From Phlebiopsis flavidoalba (taxonomy: Eukaryota > Basidiomycota > Agaricomycetes > Polyporales > Phanerochaetaceae): 64,000 nt of DNA. The stretch spans positions 112,598-176,597 of the forward strand of contig JAOCPU010000065.1 in assembly GCA_035772785.1 (NCBI GenBank), read 5' to 3'. Positions 1 to 11,370 of this stretch are shown here, in pieces. Within the stretch, counting starts at the first letter, position 1. The number at the start of each line of letters is the position of its first letter. A model generated the notes under the pieces. It was not told the origin of the DNA, searched no databases, and saw only the letters and a list, made by a program, of their open reading frames with translations. A program made the translations under genes and the position numbers.

Positions 1-1119
1 GGTCCTCAAGACTAGGCTTCGCATCGTCAGACTGCATTGGGACTGCAGACAAGGTGGGCACTTGGTATGAACGGCGCGGCGGTAGCGGAGAGAGGAGTCA
101 CGTCGGTGGACTGGGCGCCTTGAGGGACACGAGGTTTCTGGGGTAGACTGGGATGCAGATCGACAGTAGGCCGCCCAGCTGAAGACAAAGTTCGTGGGCC
201 GAGAAGAATGTGGAGGAGGCGAGATGGGTTTCTGGAGAAGAGTAGCTATGCGTTACTGGTGGCGGAAGACCATTGGTATCGAAGTTGGGAGGTAAACGTA
301 GATTCAACTCGATGCATGCGTAGTATATCGTCTCGCGGCTTACGCCACAGTCGAGAGGAGGTATTCCGGAGGAAACGCCCCACGTCCTCCGAGGAGGTCA
401 AGCATAACTTCTTTGGCTCGAGCGAAACTGCGATTCTGTCACTATAACAATGAGGCCATTAGATGCGACGCAGTGCGACACGTAATGAGTAGGAGATACT
501 TACAAGGGAGACCTGGACGAGCATGATTATCGTCCCACAGGGTACACGTCGTAGGGGCTTGGCGAAGGGTCCGGCAAACGCTGTGGGGACGGCTCGATCT
601 CACACAGATACGTTTGCATACGATGTCGATGGAGGTACTATAGGTGGAGGTATATTGATCTGTCTCTTATTGTAGAGCCGGCTGGAGCAGCGCGACCAGG
701 CGTTTGCGATGACTGTCTGGATATTTGCGGAGATCTCGGAGGGGGCATTGACTCGGAGTCACTAATTTCCCCTTCCTCTCGAGTCTCATCCTCGTCTACA
801 TCCATAGAAACCGTTGCGGGAAGAGGCGGGGACTTGACTGAAGCAGCAGATGTCGTTGCAGGACTCACAGGCGGGACCACTGTTGACTGACTAGGCTGAT
901 CCTCAGAGCCGTAGTCAAGTGTATCGAAGAAGCCTCAGAGTCAGGCCGCATCAGAGACGCAGAGAGCGTGTCACTTGCATCGGGGCCTTTGCGACGTTTT
1001 GCCTTCATGGTCTTGAGTGCTGCAGCGCGGAGAGATGCCGCCGGATCGTCAGCGATCCCTGTCTCCGACTGCTGCTGTGACTGGGTTGGTTGTGTGTCCA
1101 TAGCGTTTGAGCCAGACAT
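1..1119 (-). CDS. Disordered protein with acidic EEGEISDSE motif, 5' part only
   Basis: The gene reads leftward from an ATG at 1119 (MSGSNAMDTQPTQ) and runs off the window edge, so only its N-terminal part is present. Visible in order are a Gln/Thr-rich start, a basic segment with LRAAALKTMKAKRRK, a DYGSED patch, a Ser/Pro/Ala-rich stretch, the acidic motif DEDETREEGEISDSES, and further Pro/Ser-rich sequence down to about position 100. At least one frame change lies near 870-900. No folded domain is visible. The combination of an LRAAALxTxKxKRRK start and an EEGEISD patch reminds me of basidiomycete proteins with the putative zf-C3H1 (Red1-like, nuclear RNA surveillance) domain. That domain would lie outside the window, so this stays a weak inference. 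Confidence 0.5.
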
Positions 1120-1546
1120 TTGCTCTACGATCCGCCACGCAAGGTGGGAATGGGAAAAGTGAAGAGGGACAGAGGGAAAGAACGAAGAGACGAGTCGTCG
1201 ACCCCATTGCCGCAGACGTACTTGCCTCGGGCGCCTATTGAATTTGCGCACGGACCATCTTTGGACGTCACTTGCCACGTTTGTAGCAGGCCGAATGTGA
1301 AACTAAACATATGTCTCGCAGTGCATCGTTAACAGGACAGAATACGTGAGAGTAAAACTGGCGGGGAAAACGGTCTGTGAATCCATGAGCCGATGAACCA
1401 GCTACTGAAAGGCATAAGTAGTATTGGAATTTAGGGCGAACCCTATGATGATGCGTAAGATATAAACCCATGGCCACTTGAAACTAAAAACATAAAACCC
1501 AGATAGAACCCGTATAAACCAAGACATTAAAAGACGTTAATTAAGC

Positions 1547-2462
1547 TCAGAGTGTCAGAAGCACAGAAACCGCTGTTGATGTGAACGCAAACACCGAGAC
1601 GTTCAAGGTCCACCATGAGGTCCCCCGGCGCACTGCTGACGGTCTGGCTACTCTGAGGGGTCGTATTCGTGGTAGATATAGTCATAGTTGTACCCGGACG
1701 TAGCAGGGTCGGTAGAGCTGTGTTGAGGCGATGACGATATAACGGTCGAGGACTTTCCAGCAGTTGACGACGCCGTTATCGACGATGAAAACGGTCTTGG
1801 TAGGCGTAGAAGCGACGAGTGAAGATGTGCTTGGAGGGCTTGAAGTACTGCCACCACCAAGAACGCTAGACAGAGGGCTATTTACGATCTTGAACTGGGG
1901 ACTTTGATTTCCCCGAGTCCCCGAGCACTGTAACGATAGTCAGAGCCGCTCATCACAATATATCTACAACGCCCTACTCACAGACGATCGTGTGTAGTTT
2001 CCGTCAGATACCTTGGGTACTGTGATAGGACACGTGGCTGTCCGTAATCAAGAAACCTTGGGCAAGCGGATCGTCTGTGTTCATCAGTGGCCATGGTGAG
2101 AAACCACATCATCGTGATGCAAATGTCCAGGCTCACCAAGATATAATTTCTCGCTATCTGCCATTGAGCTGGCCCAGGACAACTTGTCCCTGCACGTTTG
2201 TAATATCGACCAACGGCGGAAGATCCGAGTTGTCCCTGACCGACCAGAACTTAGCGCAGTTCATCACTCATGCCCGCATAAGGACCTTACCCAAGTGACG
2301 TTGTACTGATTGCCACCACCCACACCGTGTCTTGTGTCGGGTAGGTAATCTTGGGGTCCACCACTACGAGGGTACCTCCGGGACAATTGCCTCAGCCTGA
2401 AACGGTGCGGCGATGGTTGAGACCACCATGACGGCCAGCCCCGGAAGCGTAGTGGGGAACAT
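1547..2462 (-). CDS. Kre9/Knh1-like, Ser/Thr-rich GPI-anchored cell wall protein
   Basis: Start ATG at 2462 opens a signal peptide (MFPTTLPGLAVMVV...AEA). It is followed by the beta-sandwich domain of the Ser-Thr-rich GPI-anchored/Kre9-Knh1 N-terminal family. Recognisable blocks are VVDPKITYPTQDTVWVVGNQ, YNVTW, DLPPLVDITNVQGQVVLGQL, DPLAQGF and the closing GDSG...SPQFKIVNSPLSS. After this comes a Ser/Thr/Pro linker (about 1840-1640) and a short hydrophobic tail (FAFTSTAVSVLLTL) ending in TGA at 1547-1549, which is typical of GPI addition. Several frame changes separate the blocks. The family is extracellular and wall-associated; Kre9/Knh1 affect beta-1,6-glucan, but most fungal members have no assigned reaction. 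The domain order is clear; the biochemical role is inferred. Confidence 0.8.
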
Positions 2463-2879
2463 GGATGTACAACGTCTCGACGGCTGGAACGGATGCTCCG
2501 GAGGGACGAGCTGGACGTGGGGTCACCACGGCAAGGTCGACATCACACAAGGTCAAGTTCGTTCTTAAGAGCTGTTCCCTAATCTAGGTGATGGCATCAT
2601 GCTCGTCCGACGCAACGTCTGCAGACGCATGACCGTGACCATGCGCAGCACTGCTCCTCGACTCTCCAGCAATTTGCCCCGCGATTTGCTGAAACGCTGT
2701 GGTAGCAAGACTAAGTGGTAAGACACATACGACAGTGTCAGAGCAAAGGCTAGCGATAAGCTAGTGTCAGGACCTCAGTTACTGCCTCATGACCTGTATT
2801 CAACTGGCTCTCGAATCATTCTGCGAACATTGCAGCTGGTGATTAGGCATTGATCAACCCCGTATGCGAAGGACACTCA

Positions 2880-3879
2880 CTACACTGTTCCTGTAGAACA
2901 AACAGGCGGACCTGGCCAACTGGAATTGTCGTCACCGAGGATAGCTTGCCCTTTCTCTACAAAACCCAGAGACTCATAGAATTTAGTGTTGACGGGGATT
3001 TGTCGAAATCAAAAACCGTGGCGGTCTCTGTGCGTCGGCCTTCACAGGGATTACATACCACGATTATCAGTGAAAGTTCAACGTAATATTCGGGAAACGA
3101 CGCACTTATAGTATACCAGTGATTGTGCGCACAAGGGCGGAGCCACATCCTTGTCCCCGCTTTGCGCGTGAAGATGCCAGTATACGGAGATGAAAGACTT
3201 CATTCTCACGGTCCCCAAGTGCCTCCTTGAGGGCTGCCTGAACTTTGATATTGACTTCTTGGCTTCGCTGTTGTGTACATGAGGATCCCACTTCAGGGGC
3301 ATAGTATGAAGAACTACGGACCTGAACCTGCTCCTTTGTGTGGATCCACGAGTTGCATCGAGTAATCACTCCCCTCATGGACGTCATAGGCAAGTAATCG
3401 TATTTGCCTTCAGTGGATTTCGCTGGGGAGCTAAAATTGACATCGTTAGGACATATGACTATCAGGGATGGCGAGACATAACTACTACTAGGTGGCTATA
3501 GCTGCGCCGCAGTCTACAGTCCAAGCCCACGGCCATTGAAACAAAGTATGCCCATATGGCGATTGTGCTCAACGTGTCGCGATATGTGAAACATCGAGCT
3601 ACCGTTATAATCCTGTAACAAAAAATATCAGGAGGACAGCACATTGATGAGCAGGGCGTCAACCTTGACTTACCGGAGTCTCCCCGAATGTACCTGGCCA
3701 TAGGATCGTTTGATAAATGCCTCGTACATTGTACATTATTGCTACGGGTATGTCGGCTATGGTATGGGATATCAGTATAGTCAGGGAATGGGCCGACTAG
3801 AAATAGCCATACAGAATCTCATGGGCCTCGGTGAAGGCGTCGGATGACGGTTATCCGACTTCGTCGGTGCTTCAGCCAT
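2880..3879 (-). CDS. GNAT-family N-acetyltransferase
   Basis: The protein probably transfers an acetyl group from acetyl-CoA to an unknown small molecule or peptide in the cytosol. The C-terminal half carries the GNAT core: LKEALGDRENEVFHLRILA (beta 4), then KRGQGCGSALVRTITG, which is the acetyl-CoA pyrophosphate loop (Q/RxxGxG/A). Next come a WLISTN-like strand and NTKFYESLGFVEKGQAILGD, the beta 6-7 signature. The upstream half includes DPMARYIRGDSG and a hydrophobic strand near 3560. Probable introns lie near 3640-3660 and around 3440. ATG at 3879 (MAEAPTKSD) is the best start but is separated from the rest by frame changes. The stop at 2880-2882 may not be in the true frame. The pattern matches a large fungal GNAT family without known substrates. 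Confidence 0.78.
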
Positions 3880-4818
3880 TTGCTAGACACTACGATGCAG
3901 GGTAGAAAGGCTTGACGGCCAAAAGGATGGCCGTTAAACATTCGTCAACGGTGCCTGCGTTTTATAGATGTCTTGAGCTCGTTACGCAGCACACGCCCAT
4001 GTGGAAATGATCGATCGTACATTTACCATCTTATCCAATACCGGCACGGTATGCAGGAGATCGTATCCTTACGGGGGTCGGGCGACATTCGTACGACCGC
4101 ATCCTGTCTAGGTAAATTCATCACCGCGGTCAGGTCCTCTGCAAGCTTCGGAAATATGAAGGACAAGGGTATCTCACCTGATTCTTTGGGGACCACAGCC
4201 ATAAATATTAGCCCCTTGAGTACCCTAGCACACTGCTTTTACACAAGCACACAAAAGGGTCCTCATCGTTCCCCGCCTTACCCAAGCTGAAATATGCTAG
4301 TTACACACTGCACGTCCGTCCTCAAGAGGAGAAAAAAAGGCATTTGACCGTGGGAAAGGTTCTCGTTGCCGCAGCAAATGTAGCAAAATTATGTCATCGG
4401 ACGCCAATCAACCGACACCGAGGGTAATATTCTGGTCTAAAGCATTTCGAGTGTTTGATTTCCCAAGCAAGCTTGGAGCTGCTCTACATACAATCCCCTT
4501 TTACCAACGCAGAGTACAGAGGAGTGTACAGGGAGCTACCGGTCCCGGTCCAACACCTGGTGGAGGGGAGGGCAGTGCGGGTACAATACATATTGCTACA
4601 ACAGTCGTTCTATGTTCTATACATGTCGTCAGACGCGTGCGGCCTCGAAGAGGTCGTACCAGGCGTCATAAATAGCCCATCCAAGTCGCGACGAGGGTCA
4701 ACTTGTCGAGGCGAGGTTAGAATGTGCTTCGTCCCACCTGAGGGAGAGCACGGATGTCGTCTAAAGGAGAGCGTGGGCGGGCTGAGCCGTCGTCTAGTCG
4801 AACGCGGGGAAGGGGCGT
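3880..4818. other. Intergenic, nothing recognised
   Basis: I see no supported gene here. It contains the 3' flank of the DPBB gene and the upstream region of the GNAT gene. A short open frame on the plus strand (about 3973-4290) has no recognisable composition or motif. Confidence 0.5.
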
Positions 4819-5414
4819 TTAGAGGGTCCCAAGAAATCGACAAGACGCCCTCATCGAGGGTTCCGAGCTTCTTGAAGAGCCCAGGGGTGAGGTTCTGAAC
4901 ACAAAAGGGATTGAGACGATTTTGTGCGGCCCGTGCGTCTGTGAATGACAGAAACTGAGTTACCAATGTCACCCGCGCCGCATCCGGGGCACTCATCCAC
5001 GACCTTGCCCGGACGCCGTTTTTGCCGTTCTTTTGTTCTTGATGTGGACAGTCTGATAGCCGAATTAGGGCTGTTGTGTAACCAAGGGAGCATTTAACAA
5101 CAAGAGTTACCGTTGCCGCGTGGCCGCAGTGCTTTCCGCCACGCCCGTAGATGGCGGACGACAGGGCGAATGACCTTGTCGTTTGTCCACGTTGTTCCAA
5201 CCGCAAGCACCGATGGCCGGTTGTTGTACCAGGTATACCCTGTAAGCATGAATAAGGGTGGGGATCACTCAAAGAGGTGGTAAAGAGACATACCCGTCCG
5301 TGGCGCGTCGTGGTTCGCTTTTCGATGTCCTCCTCTACAGGAGTGGGAGCAGCAGAGGTTGCGCTCAGGACAGCGGCGGAGGGGCGAAGAAAAAGAGTGA
5401 CGAAAGCGGGCCAT
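4819..5414 (-). CDS. Barwin/expansin-like double-psi beta-barrel secreted protein (RlpA-like)
   Basis: ATG at 5414 begins a signal peptide (MARF..., then about AAVLSATSAAPTPVEE) followed by a dibasic EKRTTTR site. The mature part has the DPBB fold signatures: GYTWYNNRPSVGACGW, then an ALSSAIYGRGKHCG block, a (T)VHIKN strand, KVVDECPGCGAGDI, and LTPGLFKKLG...LDEGVLSISWDPL. Three introns are visible, near 5296-5245, 5110-5050 and 4960-4918, each with GT...AG ends. The Cys of ACGW, HCG and ECPGC are the usual barrel cysteines. The family (also annotated as riboflavin aldehyde-forming enzyme-like or expansin-like) is about 120-150 residues, as here. It probably acts outside the cell at walls or plant tissue. 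No catalytic activity can be claimed. Confidence 0.85.
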
Positions 5415-8379
5415 TGTTAGGAGGAATATGAAGTTTTGGGCGGATGCCGGAAGGAATTGCGACGAGCGTCGGTACAAGTGGCGAGAGTGAGGAAGGTGCG
5501 GACCTGGAGCGAGAATGTACTCCGGTTGAGAGCTCGAGACCAATTTTGACATGGGCCGCCTTTATACACCTGAAAACGGTTGGCGCGTGGAGGACCCCTT
5601 TGCGGCGCGTCAGGTTCGTCCGAATGCCGTGAACGCTGGGCCTTGTGGGTGCGGAGGGCAGGACGCCCGACGTCCGAACACCCTGTAAGTCTTGCTTCGG
5701 TGGCACAGAAAAGGCCGCGCGGACTGCTTCATTGGCGCACGACGGAATAAGCACGATGTGATTTTCGGGGGAGCCTTTGTGGTTGTAATAAATGACGAGT
5801 TATAATTGTTGAGACTTGGGCCTGCCTCCGGCTTGTGGCATGCAAAAGATTTGACGTATTCCTTTCAGACCGTCTATCCAGGCGCCTAGATGGGCGGTAG
5901 TAGTCGTCCTCCCTCGGTGATAATGGTCGGTGGGTGCCAAGCCTGCGCTGATCTAGAACGTCCGACCATTATCTAATCAGCGGGACGGCCCCGTGTCCGG
6001 CCATCTGCCGCCTCCAGAGCAACAGATGGGACTTGCCTTTCGGAGACAGCTGCTCAATAGTGCTGTGCCCTTCTCCAGACATTGGCCACCAAAAAATACT
6101 AGCTGCGCGAAGATGGTTCAGGACTCGCGAGCGACCATGCTGGACCATGCACCGTAGAGTAACATCAAGCGGCCAACACATTCGTCGCACCAGAATGGAG
6201 AGAATACGCAATTCATGCTTAACAGTATCGCCGCCCAGTGTAACTAGCCCTCGCACGCCCCCCGCACTCCCGGGCGTTGCGTTTTTGTGCACACTTGGCA
6301 ATCTCGCCCGAGAAGCCCATCAGATGCTTTGCTGCGCTACCCTGCGCCAGCAAACCGCATGAAGTCTACCTGATAAGACTCTGGTCTCTTTCGAGACAAA
6401 TCACACCCACTATGAACTAACCGTCCACATACTGTTCTGGTTGGGCAGAGCGGTTCTGTAAATCCGGCCGTCGGTGAGGTCCTTCTCTGTGGGTGAGCCC
6501 GACGAATTCTAGGCTTTCGGGGTTTGTGAGCGGATGTAGCGCTCCTGGGCCATGCAAGGTCGGGCTTTGTTCCACGCCAAGCCAGAGGTCACACTAGTCG
6601 CGAGATAGACGAGGCGAAACGGCGCTTTACCGAACGCCCCGACAAGTAATTCCGTGCGCGCCGCCGTCCCGATGTCGGCCCACAATTAGAGCGAGTACAA
6701 TGACCCACGATACGCTAAGACCAACGACAATATGCACGCAATGAACATGGCCGGACAGGTAGATCCTGCCGTAACCATAACAGTGCTGGATAGACCTTCA
6801 CCCAGGTTAGTCATTGTCGGCCCTTGCTGAGAACTTCAGTCTTCGACGCGATTTGTATCCACACGGTTCAGTCAGTTGAGCGACGGAGCGCCCGCTGATG
6901 AAAAGAACCGCTAATATAAAGCGTCAACTCTTCGTGCACCGCCTTGTTGTTCATGCATGCCTGACTCCACAGTCAAAACTTGACGCGGTTCGACCTCAGT
7001 CAGGGACGGGCGGCTGAGTTAACAATAGGAAGTGAAATTGGACGTCTGGGTAATTACCACCCATCAAAGGGGACACTCGACGCCAGAATTCTAGGCCCGT
7101 AACTTCTTGGGTTTTCTGACTGGCATCCAAGGCGGCGCCGCGCGTGTACTGGGATGTGCAGTTCTAGATGTCCTAAACCACGATCTGTACTGCCCTGCCA
7201 TGTGAGGTTCTTGTCTGATCCTATGCACAAGTTAATTAACGAACTACCAATCAGTGTCGGTTGCATTCAGGGTCTTCAAGAAGAGAACCCCTATATAGGG
7301 ACTGACTCTCACTGAAGAATAAATTGTACGCCTGGTATTAGCCCCTACTAGGTCGGCTCAGATACATGTTCTAGATCGTGAGGGGCTTTCCGATCCGCGT
7401 ACGGTGAGGATAACCAGGGCTTTAATAAACGCGACCCGCTGGCGCCTTTTTTCTTTTTTAGCCACCCTGGTCTTAATGTTAGCCCACCGTCATTATGTGG
7501 TCACAAATATCCATTGAATTTGTTCTATCAACAATGCTAAAAGATGTCATATAATGCGCTGCTAATGTTGAATGCGCTGCCATGTTCCGCGACGTGATAA
7601 GGACACCTTGCCTGACAACTTGCCGCTGACAAGACGGTAACTACTACTAACATCGACATCTGTGGCACTCGGGCACAGAGCGTTAGAGTGCGGACAAGTA
7701 CACTTGGCCAGAGGCGGCCAAATCCCTCATCCCCCTGTTTCATTCAGGCATTCACTTTGTTCGTAGAGAGTACAAATGGGTAAGGGGGAGAGGGTCCGGG
7801 AGAGGGTCGAGTAGCATTTTGAGACCTTCGCGTTTCAATTCAACTTGCGTTCAGGTCATAAGATGTACGAAACCTCGCCGGGAGCGGACCACAGGGAGTT
7901 GTTCCGCTAAGAGACGCCAAGAGTGATGAGCACTGGGGTCGCTATCAATATAGCTCATTCGCAGCAAATCACCGGATCGGCCGCACGAGGATGTGGTGGC
8001 ACTGTCTGCAGTTGCGCGATGACCTCAGATTGGTCTGCTAAACATACGCCTTAGCAGCACTTTAGGAAGAGAGCCCGCTAAACACCCCAAAACTAATTCT
8101 CCAACCACTCATCCATTAGCCGCTTTCTCATAACATGTTTCTAAGGGCAGCCCGAAATGTCTGACTGCGACATAGCTACTGCGTCAAACAGTTGCCCCGC
8201 GTTTGATGCACTCTTCGCGCGTGTCACGCCAGTGTCGCTATTGATGATGTGCGTATGTAGGACCCCTGTCTTAATCGCTGTATGAAACCAGTGCATCAGG
8301 TATGAGAAGCTCGCTGGCCTGTCGGCATGCCGCCAGCTAGAACGGACCCTCTCTGGTGCGATGTAAATCAACTACTTTT
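5415..8379. other. Long stretch without recognisable gene
   Basis: 5415-5800 can be taken as the promoter of the DPBB gene. From 5800 to about 8380 neither strand gives a peptide with a known motif, a codon-biased run, or linked splice sites. Base composition is near 50% GC and looks like intergenic DNA. A gene hidden by sequencing errors cannot be excluded. Confidence 0.4.
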
Positions 8380-11370
8380 TGCCATCCAACACGCCATCCG
8401 TTTCCTTTGACACCACCCATGCTGATTTTTACATCCGGGTACGCGGCACTTGTATAGGGATCGCCGTCTTTCGTGAACATCGAGCGTGGGAATAACGCGG
8501 GCCAAGCTTCCAGCTGTTGGCCAAGAAGGCATCTCTGTGAGAAGAAGATTAAGAAGATTGCAGCTCTTGTTCTGGGTAATGACCACAGCCAAACCTAGCC
8601 CATGAAGGTATTTGGTAACGGGTAACGGTATGTTATGACAACGCGGCGCTCTGGTGGAAAATAATCGAGAGATTGCAGCACGTCATTGATCGGGCGTATT
8701 CGCAAAACTTGTGGCATCTGTCGGCGGGGGGGCATCACAAGACCATGTGAACCTCGCAGACTCATTGAATACACAAGTTGTAGAGGCTCTCAGGACCACA
8801 GAGAAGCGCCACGAGGACGCGAAGAAGCGAAAATGCTTCACTTCCAAAAGTTGCTGGCTGAAAGGGATAAGGCCTATAACGATCGTCATAAAGGCACGAA
8901 ATCGATTGCTCATCATTTTCACCTACTCTTTTTCTGATGCATCTAAACAGACGAAGCAAAAGGTTGCACATTTTCTCATCAATTTACCACCCTGAGCCGT
9001 GTTGACTTTCGGTTCTAGTACGATGAAGAATGTGGCGAGGTAGAGACATATCGGCAGAAGCAGGTTAACTGTCCAAAATCCTGGACACCGCAACTACCTG
9101 TACTCAATGGTTTCTAGGAACGATCTACGGACGACAAGCATGCGGACAGGGCTGCGAAGCAGTAACGAACAACAACAGGTGGACATGCTGAATAGCAAGA
9201 AGCGAGTCTTTGCTCCCAAAGAGTAGATACCTTGCTGACACGTGTCATAGCATCTACCTCATTGCCACTGCAGTGGCCAATCGTAGTAAGGCGAAGTTCT
9301 ACGGACAGGACTTGCCCATGCTCGAAGACGTAAGTTCCACCATGCACGTGGACATAAAATGTTCTCACTGCGCGATTATCAGCAATTCCGTATGGACACG
9401 TCGGCAACGTTTAGTTCATCCCTGTGCTGATGACCGTTTCGCAGAGCTCCTACACACTCAACTGCTAACACGCTTCGCCTCCATCGTGGTCCAAGCGCAA
9501 ACCCTAGAGAATCATTATCTAGACGCACTAAAGTCCCACGCGTCCCAGACCGAGGCGACGTTCAAGGAACTGGATCCCGCGAAAGATCAGGCCATCTTCG
9601 TAGGATTATAATATCAGCCAATTCGCCGCCACCAAACGACTGGTCGTTCGAGCCATGTGCGACCCATTATGACACTGTGGGGGTCCTTCTTCAGCGACTT
9701 GCGACTATTTTCTAGACGTTTTCTCAGGGTGATATGAGCGTGGATCCGGCTCCCAAGGTGTACTTGCAGAACCGTCTTGCCAAATGCAAACAGAAGCTAC
9801 AAGAACTTCAACCGATTATTGCTTCTAAACGTAAACTTTCTTACAATTATGTCGTGGTCTCGCCGCTCACCTATATCAGGTCAGGAGGTCGAGCAATTGA
9901 ACAAGCTGGTAAACAAATACACCGAGAATGCTGCTATGGGAAATTTGGATGAAGTCTCTGATGTGAGCGGCTTCCCACTTTGAATCTGTGGATTATTGTT
10001 GACGAACATCGTAGAGCTATATCGACACTCAAACACCAACTGACGTTTTTCACCACCTCCGAAGATGTTCTTCTGACTGAGATCAGTACCATTTCGGCGG
10101 CGCTTGAAGGTACGCATCCACACGCTACGCCGTTCCTCGTGCCGCAGCCTCATGCAGGAACATGCGGCTGTAGGTGATGAAGGCGCACAGAATCCCCATA
10201 CATTCAAAAGCTCATCCTTCTCTATACCCACGCAGTGTGCGTACTGCAAGGTAGAACCCTAGTTTCACCGCTTTGGGGGCTCTGACGTGTGGTTCTGACA
10301 AGCCCTTCCCGCAGTCTTCTATTTGGGGTTTGAGCAAGCAGGGTAAGAGCTGCAAAGCCTGCGGCATATCAGTTCATGCCAAATGTGAGTTGAAGGTGCG
10401 TAAACGCCTTGAGGAAGCTTTCGAATCACCCTAATTTAGATGCCCAAAGGTTCCGGCTGACTGCTCGGGCTCGAGTGGACCCCGCCGCAACGGACATAGT
10501 GGTTCACTACCTCCATTTCCTCTAGCCTCTCTCGATCAGACTCTCGAGGCAAGTAAACCTGCCAGCTGGTATTGGATGTAGGCTGACGTGGACAGCAGCT
10601 TCCACGGTGTCCAGTATAGGCACACCGACCCCCTCAACGTTTGCTCCACCTGACAGGGCGTCCAGTATTCCAGAGCAGACCTACCCCTCCCGCTCGCGTG
10701 GGCTTTGATTTCACCCCCACCTCGCCCAGCATGAGCTGACCGTCAAAGGTAAAATTTGCATTTCCGTTTGAAACTCCTTTTGACTCACCCCTTGACTCTA
10801 CACGCATTCAGCGGGCCCACCGCCTAGTGCAAATAAATAGAGGAAGACGACGGGTCTGGCTGGGTAAAAGCAATGGACGATTCCGGCGGAAAGGGCCTGG
10901 TACCAGCGTCTTACCTTACGCCCGTGGAGTCTGGTGAAGCGGTCGGAGTAGTCGGAGCCCGTTCGAACCCGCCTCGGTCGCGGCGCCCAAGGGCGTGGGC
11001 GGCAGACTTCCGCACAATTTGGTAAGCCCAAGGCGTTTCCCCCAATCGACGCGGTTAATTGAATAGACAAACTTTCAGTCCGTGCGATTTACGACTACAG
11101 TGCCCAGGGTGCAGACGAGCTGCCACTAAGGGAGGGCGAGATGATTGAGCTCACTGACGGCCCATCTGGGGGAAAAAAACTATGCAGATGGCTGGTGGGA
11201 AGGTGCGTCAGTGACGTGTTCGTTAGCGGTTATTGCTCACTGGACTATCAGGTCTCGACTCCAATGGACACAAGGGAATTCTTCCAAGCAACTACGTACG
11301 TATTCCGTGCGCCAAAAAGTCGGCCCGCGCGAGCTGACAGTTATCTGATCAGGTTGAGCTAGTGCCGTAA
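8380..11370 (+). CDS. BZZ1: Bzz1-type F-BAR, C1 and double-SH3 actin regulator
   Basis: Membrane-bending adaptor of the Bzz1/syndapin class, which activates WASP-Arp2/3 actin assembly at endocytic sites. In order: the end of the F-BAR first helix around 8450-8600 (LYRDR, then EYAAKLQLLAKKAS once single-base insertions are allowed for, KKIKKIAALVLGND); F-BAR body DHVNLADSLNTQVVEALR, HEDAKKK, MLHFQKLLAERDKAYNDR; LTRFASIVVQAQTL and HALKSHASQTEATF-type helices to about 9600; VYLQNRLAKCKQKLQELQ and EVEQLNKLVNKYTENA (HR1-like, 9750-9950). A C1 zinc finger follows at about 10200-10440 (HTF, CAYCK, IWGLSKQGKSCKACG, HAKCE). Then a Ser/Pro linker, SH3-1 (about 10690-10960, VGFDF...GLVPASYLTPV) and SH3-2 (11080-11370, VRAIYDYSAQGADELPLREG, GWWEG, GIFPSNYV). 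It ends ELVP-TAA at 11368-11370. The first exon was not resolved. Confidence 0.9.

Noticed and set aside
4610..5272. A single 220-residue minus-strand protein
   Set aside because: The frame runs through introns of the DPBB gene and changes frame relative to its motifs; the spliced reading explains the conserved blocks better.
5969..6362. Overlapping frames on both strands in the gene-poor 5.8-8.4 kb stretch
   Set aside because: Neither translation shows motifs, codon bias or splice signals, and both are of the length expected by chance.
10940..10975. tRNA-like B box (GGTTCGAAC on the minus strand)
   Set aside because: It lies inside the linker before the second SH3 domain of BZZ1, and no A box or cloverleaf can be drawn.
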